A DNA stretch of 64,000 nt, taken from Cyrtodaria siliqua (lineage: Eukaryota > Mollusca > Bivalvia > Adapedonta > Hiatellidae). The notes beneath the pieces are model-generated. The model did not search any database. It had not been told where the DNA came from and saw only the letters and a list, made by a program, of their open reading frames with translations. Each line of letters opens with the position of its first letter. The first letter of the stretch is position 1. The stretch is from NCBI GenBank assembly GCA_037043455.1, contig JAWPHD010005600.1:1-64000 (forward strand), in the 5' to 3' direction. The position numbers and the translations under genes are program-made. Positions 61,001 to 64,000 of this stretch are shown here, one piece after another.

Positions 61001-61364
61001 ACTTGATAGTAACAAATCAACAGGTATAGACGGTATCGGTCCTAGAATTTTAAAATATTGTGGTGATTACATAACATCCTCCATAGCTTTAATCATAAAT
61101 AATAAAGAGTACCCATGTAATTATCGCTCAATTTCAATCTTACCAAAAATTTCAGAAATATTTGAGCGTCATATATTCACTCAAATACTATTCTATTTAA
61201 AGACGTATAATGTTATTCACGAGACCCAGTCAGGTTTCAGACAATATCATTCATGTCATACTGCTCTGACACGGTTAATAGAAGCATGGTTAAATGATAT
61301 AGACTCAGGTAAATTAATAGGAGATGTATTTCTTGATCTAAGAAAGGCATTCCATCTTGTCATA
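58080..61364 (+). pseudogene. Non-LTR retrotransposon (LINE), degenerate
   Basis: A gag-like CCHC knuckle (CDFCDMNNHNTQDC) lies at 58262-58303. ORF2 starts near 58952 and shows an in-frame TAA at 59198, then the endonuclease: VANLNVHH, LGLCETFL, GRQGGGILVY and, after an insertion at 59650-60132, TRINKNSSTTIDYFYT and ISDHYPVCF. After frameshifts and a TAG near 60608 the reverse transcriptase begins: LDSNKSTGIDGIGP, NYRSISILP, QSGFRQYHSCHTALTRL and FLDLRKAF. Sequence between IINN and KEYPCNYR is deleted and the element is cut off near 61364 before the YADD motif. It cannot be active. Confidence 0.88.
59650..60132. mobile_element. 483 bp MITE with ~50 bp terminal inverted repeats and TA duplication
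   Basis: The ends cactcaagtgatatgaaaac and gttttcatatcacttgagtg extend almost perfectly for about 50 bp (cggaaattcccg core, ctatatattgtat). TA at 59648-59649 and 60133-60134 flanks it, as for Tc1/mariner-type insertions. Removing it restores the LINE endonuclease order, so it inserted after the LINE. Confidence 0.88.
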
Positions 61365-62096
61365 GGGTTCACAATCTGTCCGATAATCGCACTATCAAAG
61401 AGGAAAGCAAGTGGTGAACTGTAAATGGGTCAACCATTAAACATGCAGTACGTTGCAAAACGATAGGGTCATAACCTCTAGTGGTAAACTTTTTAACAAG
61501 TTTAATAAAGAGTGTATAAAAGTGATTATGACCAAGGCTCTTTTGGAGTTTGTAAATCCCATCACCATAGAAGTCAGGTTGTGATAGTCCTTGTCGCAGA
61601 AGAGTTCTTAAATTACTTCAAGTCATGGTTTCTGCATTGAACTTAAATCTATTGACCTCAAAATGTGGCGGGAAGATGGCTGGAAGTATACAAAACTGAT
61701 TCTACTAGAAAAAATAACATCGATTTTTTTTGTGTGGTAGAGGCAGGATAGGCAGATAACCTCTTTTTTCTGGGCAGAACTAATAATGTATGGTCTAACA
61801 TGTGCTAAAAATTACGTCAAACACCATTCAAACAAATGTTCTAGCTCAACATGTATAAGAGTTGACCTCTAACGATGGACAGGCTTTTTGTAAAGATTCA
61901 TGAGTGTGGCTGCACATCTTGACGAGTTTTGAAGCAGACGAGGTTTGTGATTATGAGGTCATGATTATCTTGACCTGGAACCGATTGACCGCAACCTGTA
62001 TAGGTGTCATTATCTCACCATGAACATCACCATGAACAGTCTACAAGGGAAGTTTCAGCATGTGGCATCACATCTTGAAGTTATAGAGCTGACTTT
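61365..62096 (+). repeat. Dispersed repeat fragments 3' of the LINE
   Basis: acaatctgtccgataatcgc, aaagaggaaagca matches 24009-24050. gtagaggcaggataggcag (about 61736) matches the tail of the SINE at 13840. catcttgaagttatagagct, gactttcatggacagacaga is the usual end of a further dispersed family. Confidence 0.5.
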
Positions 62097-62128
62097 CATG
62101 GACAGACAGACATACAGACAGATAGACA

Positions 62129-62187
<59 letters not shown>

Positions 62188-62240
62188 GAGACACACACAC
62201 AGAGACACACACACACACACACAAACAGACAAACAAATCC

Positions 62241-62271
<31 letters not shown>

Positions 62272-62290
62272 CAGACAGACAGACAGTTAT
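62097..62290 (+). repeat. Compound GA/CA/GACA microsatellite
   Basis: Runs of gacagaca, (ga)n, (ca)n, (ga)n and gacagacagac. Frames across it are artefacts. A further gacggacagacagacgg end of a dispersed repeat lies at 62505-62550, and 62870-63060 shares ccgacacccaactc with 52885-52910. Confidence 0.9.
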
Positions 62291-63281
62291 GGACATTTTT
62301 AAGTTATATTCATTGATGTGTACAACGTTTCGTTGTGGCAGACCTTCTAGCTTACAGGTTATAAGCAACACTTACTTGTCAAACTGATTTCTTTAAATCT
62401 GAGCTAACTTAATCTCAGAAATCATCATTAAAGTATTTTTTTAGTTAATCTAAGAAAAACAAAAAAACTAACACTGAGGACACTATCTCCTAGACCCTCG
62501 GTTGTTGACCGAGACGGACAGACAGACGGATGAATGGACGAACGGTCGACGCCACGATATAATACATCCCGTCTAAAGACAGGCGAATAAAAAAAGAAAA
62601 TCAGTGTATTTTTTAAAAATGTTTTGTATAATGACAACTAGTTATCTGCTAAAATTTGAATTCAAACGTTCCGGTAATATTTCATGTATAAAGTGTTATG
62701 GAAAACATTCTTACTGAGTGCACAAGCACGAGTTTCTGGGTATACGGCACGGGGGAGGGTGTGGGATGAAGGTGTCCCCTTCCCTCAGGTGGGGGTCCGG
62801 TTTTATTGTTGAAAAATTGAACCCTAAATAAGTCGTTTTTGAGCGACTTAGAAACGTATTATGAAGCTATTCTAATTCTCCAAGTAATTCTTTTGTCTTT
62901 GATTCATTGAATTTTTACCGGGGTTGGACGGGTTGGTCTACCTTTTACCCTAACCGCGCTTCACTTTTAATTGCGTTTTCATGTTTCCGACACCCAACTC
63001 TAAATTATACCCACGGACGTATAGGAGTATGCCCAGGTACGCCCCTGCTAGTGGGTATGTTGATCTGGGCCTACACTGGTCTTAAAATCAATGTTTTGAC
63101 TGTGGCAGCGAAAGGTTTATTTTTTAACCAACAAGTAGGAAAGTAATGACACAAGTCAGTAAATATTATGTTTCTATCGCATATTTATTAGTTCTAAAGT
63201 TGTATTAATAATCACGGGATAATAAAGAGCACTTAAGTATTTTTTTAAAAGTTCCGCGTATCACTTTTGTTCATTCAAGCG

Positions 63282-63340
63282 TGTATAGAAGTTCAAACTT
63301 GTATCGTACTACCCGAAGTATATCTTCCCAGTGTTGTTCG
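63282..63340 (-). pseudogene. Decayed copy of the TRIM/NHL-type C-terminus (copy 1)
   Basis: The minus strand reads TGKIYFG, then a stop, then YDTSLNFYTRL, paralleling TGKIYLG...SLKVYRL at 63812-63870. The shared flank attaataatc...aataaa..gagcactta precedes each copy on the plus strand. Confidence 0.5.
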
Positions 63341-63447
63341 GTTCACTATTGATTTGATATTGTTTTTATGGCAATTTTATTAATAATCCTGAATAAAATG
63401 GAACACTTTATTATGTTTCAGAAGTTCTATTATTTATTAAGTTGTGA

Positions 63448-63720
63448 TTATTTAAACGTATACACCTTTAAACTCACAGGAAATTGCATCGTTTAATTAT
63501 TACCTTCTATTATTATAATGAATTATAATTGTCTATATTGCATCGTTTGATTATTACCTTCTATTATTATAATTGTCTATATTATTACCTTCTATTATTA
63601 TAATTGTCTATAGACAATTACAATAACAGAAGGTAAGAATCAAACGATGCGATTTCCTGTGTTTAAACTGGTTTCGAACCACCCGCAGTATATCTTCCCA
63701 GCGTTCAATCAGTATGGTTT
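63448..63720 (-). pseudogene. Decayed copy of the TRIM/NHL-type C-terminus (copy 2), split by a MITE
   Basis: With the insertion at 63475-63661 and one TTTAAACT ignored, the minus strand reads GKIYCGWFETSLKVYTFK and TAA, closely parallel to the intact end. A TGA lies a few codons upstream of GKIY. Confidence 0.5.
63475..63661. mobile_element. 187 bp hAT-like MITE with 8 bp target duplication
   Basis: The ends cacaggaaattgcatcgttt and aaacgatgcgatttcctgtg are inverted, and tttaaact occurs on both sides (63467-63474 and 63662-63669). Eight-base duplications fit the hAT superfamily. The interior contains tandem ttattaccttctattattat. Confidence 0.8.
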
Positions 63721-63811
63721 TCTATATACGGTATTTATATCAATTTTTAGACTATATATTAATAATCACTTAATAAGATGGAGCACTTTAGTGTTTTCTC
63801 AGTTCTATTTA

Positions 63812-64000
63812 TCACTCAAGCCTGTAGACCTTTAAACTTTTTGCGACTGACCCTAAATATATCTTGCCGGTGTGCTTGTCATAAGCAATAGACATGGAGT
63901 ATGCTCCCTCCTGCTCTGACCCCAGCAGTTCTTGTATGCTGGTTCCCTCCCGTGTAATATGATGGACACTTGCTCCTCCACAGACATACACAGACCCATC
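63812..64000 (-). CDS. C-terminal part of a TRIM/NHL-type beta-propeller protein (partial)
   Basis: Open from the window edge to TGA at 63812-63814, 62 residues. GSVYVCGGASVHHITREGTS, then SIAYDKHTGKIYLGS and SLKVYRLE resemble the last propeller blade of the many bivalve tripartite-motif (B-box/NHL) proteins, where YVCG, T.EG, I.YD...GK.YLG and K.F/Y at the end are typical. No intron acceptor is visible before the window edge, so the exon continues to the right. The RING/B-box parts lie outside the window, so ligase or RNA-binding function cannot be judged. Confidence 0.65.
   Translation of the reverse strand, partial: DGSVYVCGGASVHHITREGTSIQELLGSEQEGAYSMSIAYDKHTGKIYLGSVAKSLKVYRLE

Overview
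The window looks like nuclear DNA of a marine invertebrate, most likely a bivalve mollusc. That is an inference from its AT-rich composition, long introns, and dispersed repeats of the bivalve type (units such as ggccataactcc and gtttcatgaaaatccgtc that end in degenerate acggacggacgg runs), not a species identification. There are no bacterial-style operons.

The main content is one large minus-strand gene running from a start codon at 45568 to a stop at 2098. I assembled it by eye from 15 coding exons. All introns are GT-AG, every intron phase is compatible, and the single open frame encodes 710 residues. The N-terminal third carries two OB folds that resemble DNA-binding domains A and B of the large subunit of replication protein A (RPA1/RPA70). 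A long acidic, serine-rich linker with two basic clusters and SUMO-interaction-like motifs follows. The C-terminal third resembles the DUF4211 domain of CCDC82-type proteins: CxxC, then G..YN, then RVG.C..R...YHKL. I know of no described protein with this combination. It is the most interesting object here.

The 43 kb of the gene is almost all intron, and the introns are inflated by private tandem arrays: 47 bp (2.81-3.36 kb), 30 bp (4.24-9.32 kb), 39 bp (15.02-15.55 kb, built from a copy of the adjacent splice donor), 12 bp (16.4-17.0 kb), 29 bp (30.5 kb), 33-35 bp (32.5-35.3 kb), 58 bp (37.0-42.0 kb), 17 bp (42.7-44.3 kb) and a trinucleotide array (44.6-45.4 kb). Between them lie foldback elements, MITEs with TTAA or hAT-like ends, tRNA-derived SINE pieces, and elements with tandem cores.

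Upstream of the gene (45.6-64 kb) are a tRNA-like SINE, a decayed THAP-domain reading frame (47.5 kb), a possible P2RX7-C-type exon on the minus strand (49.2 kb), a 4.9 kb structure with inverted arms enclosing a CpG-rich 200 bp satellite (52.9-57.8 kb), a broken LINE with CCHC knuckle, endonuclease and reverse transcriptase parts interrupted by a TA-flanked MITE (58-61.4 kb), GA/CA microsatellites, and at the right edge the last coding piece of a TRIM/NHL-type protein on the minus strand with two decayed tandem copies of its end.

Splice junctions and homology calls were read without software. Exon boundaries in the main gene are well supported by phase. Family names rest on remembered motifs.
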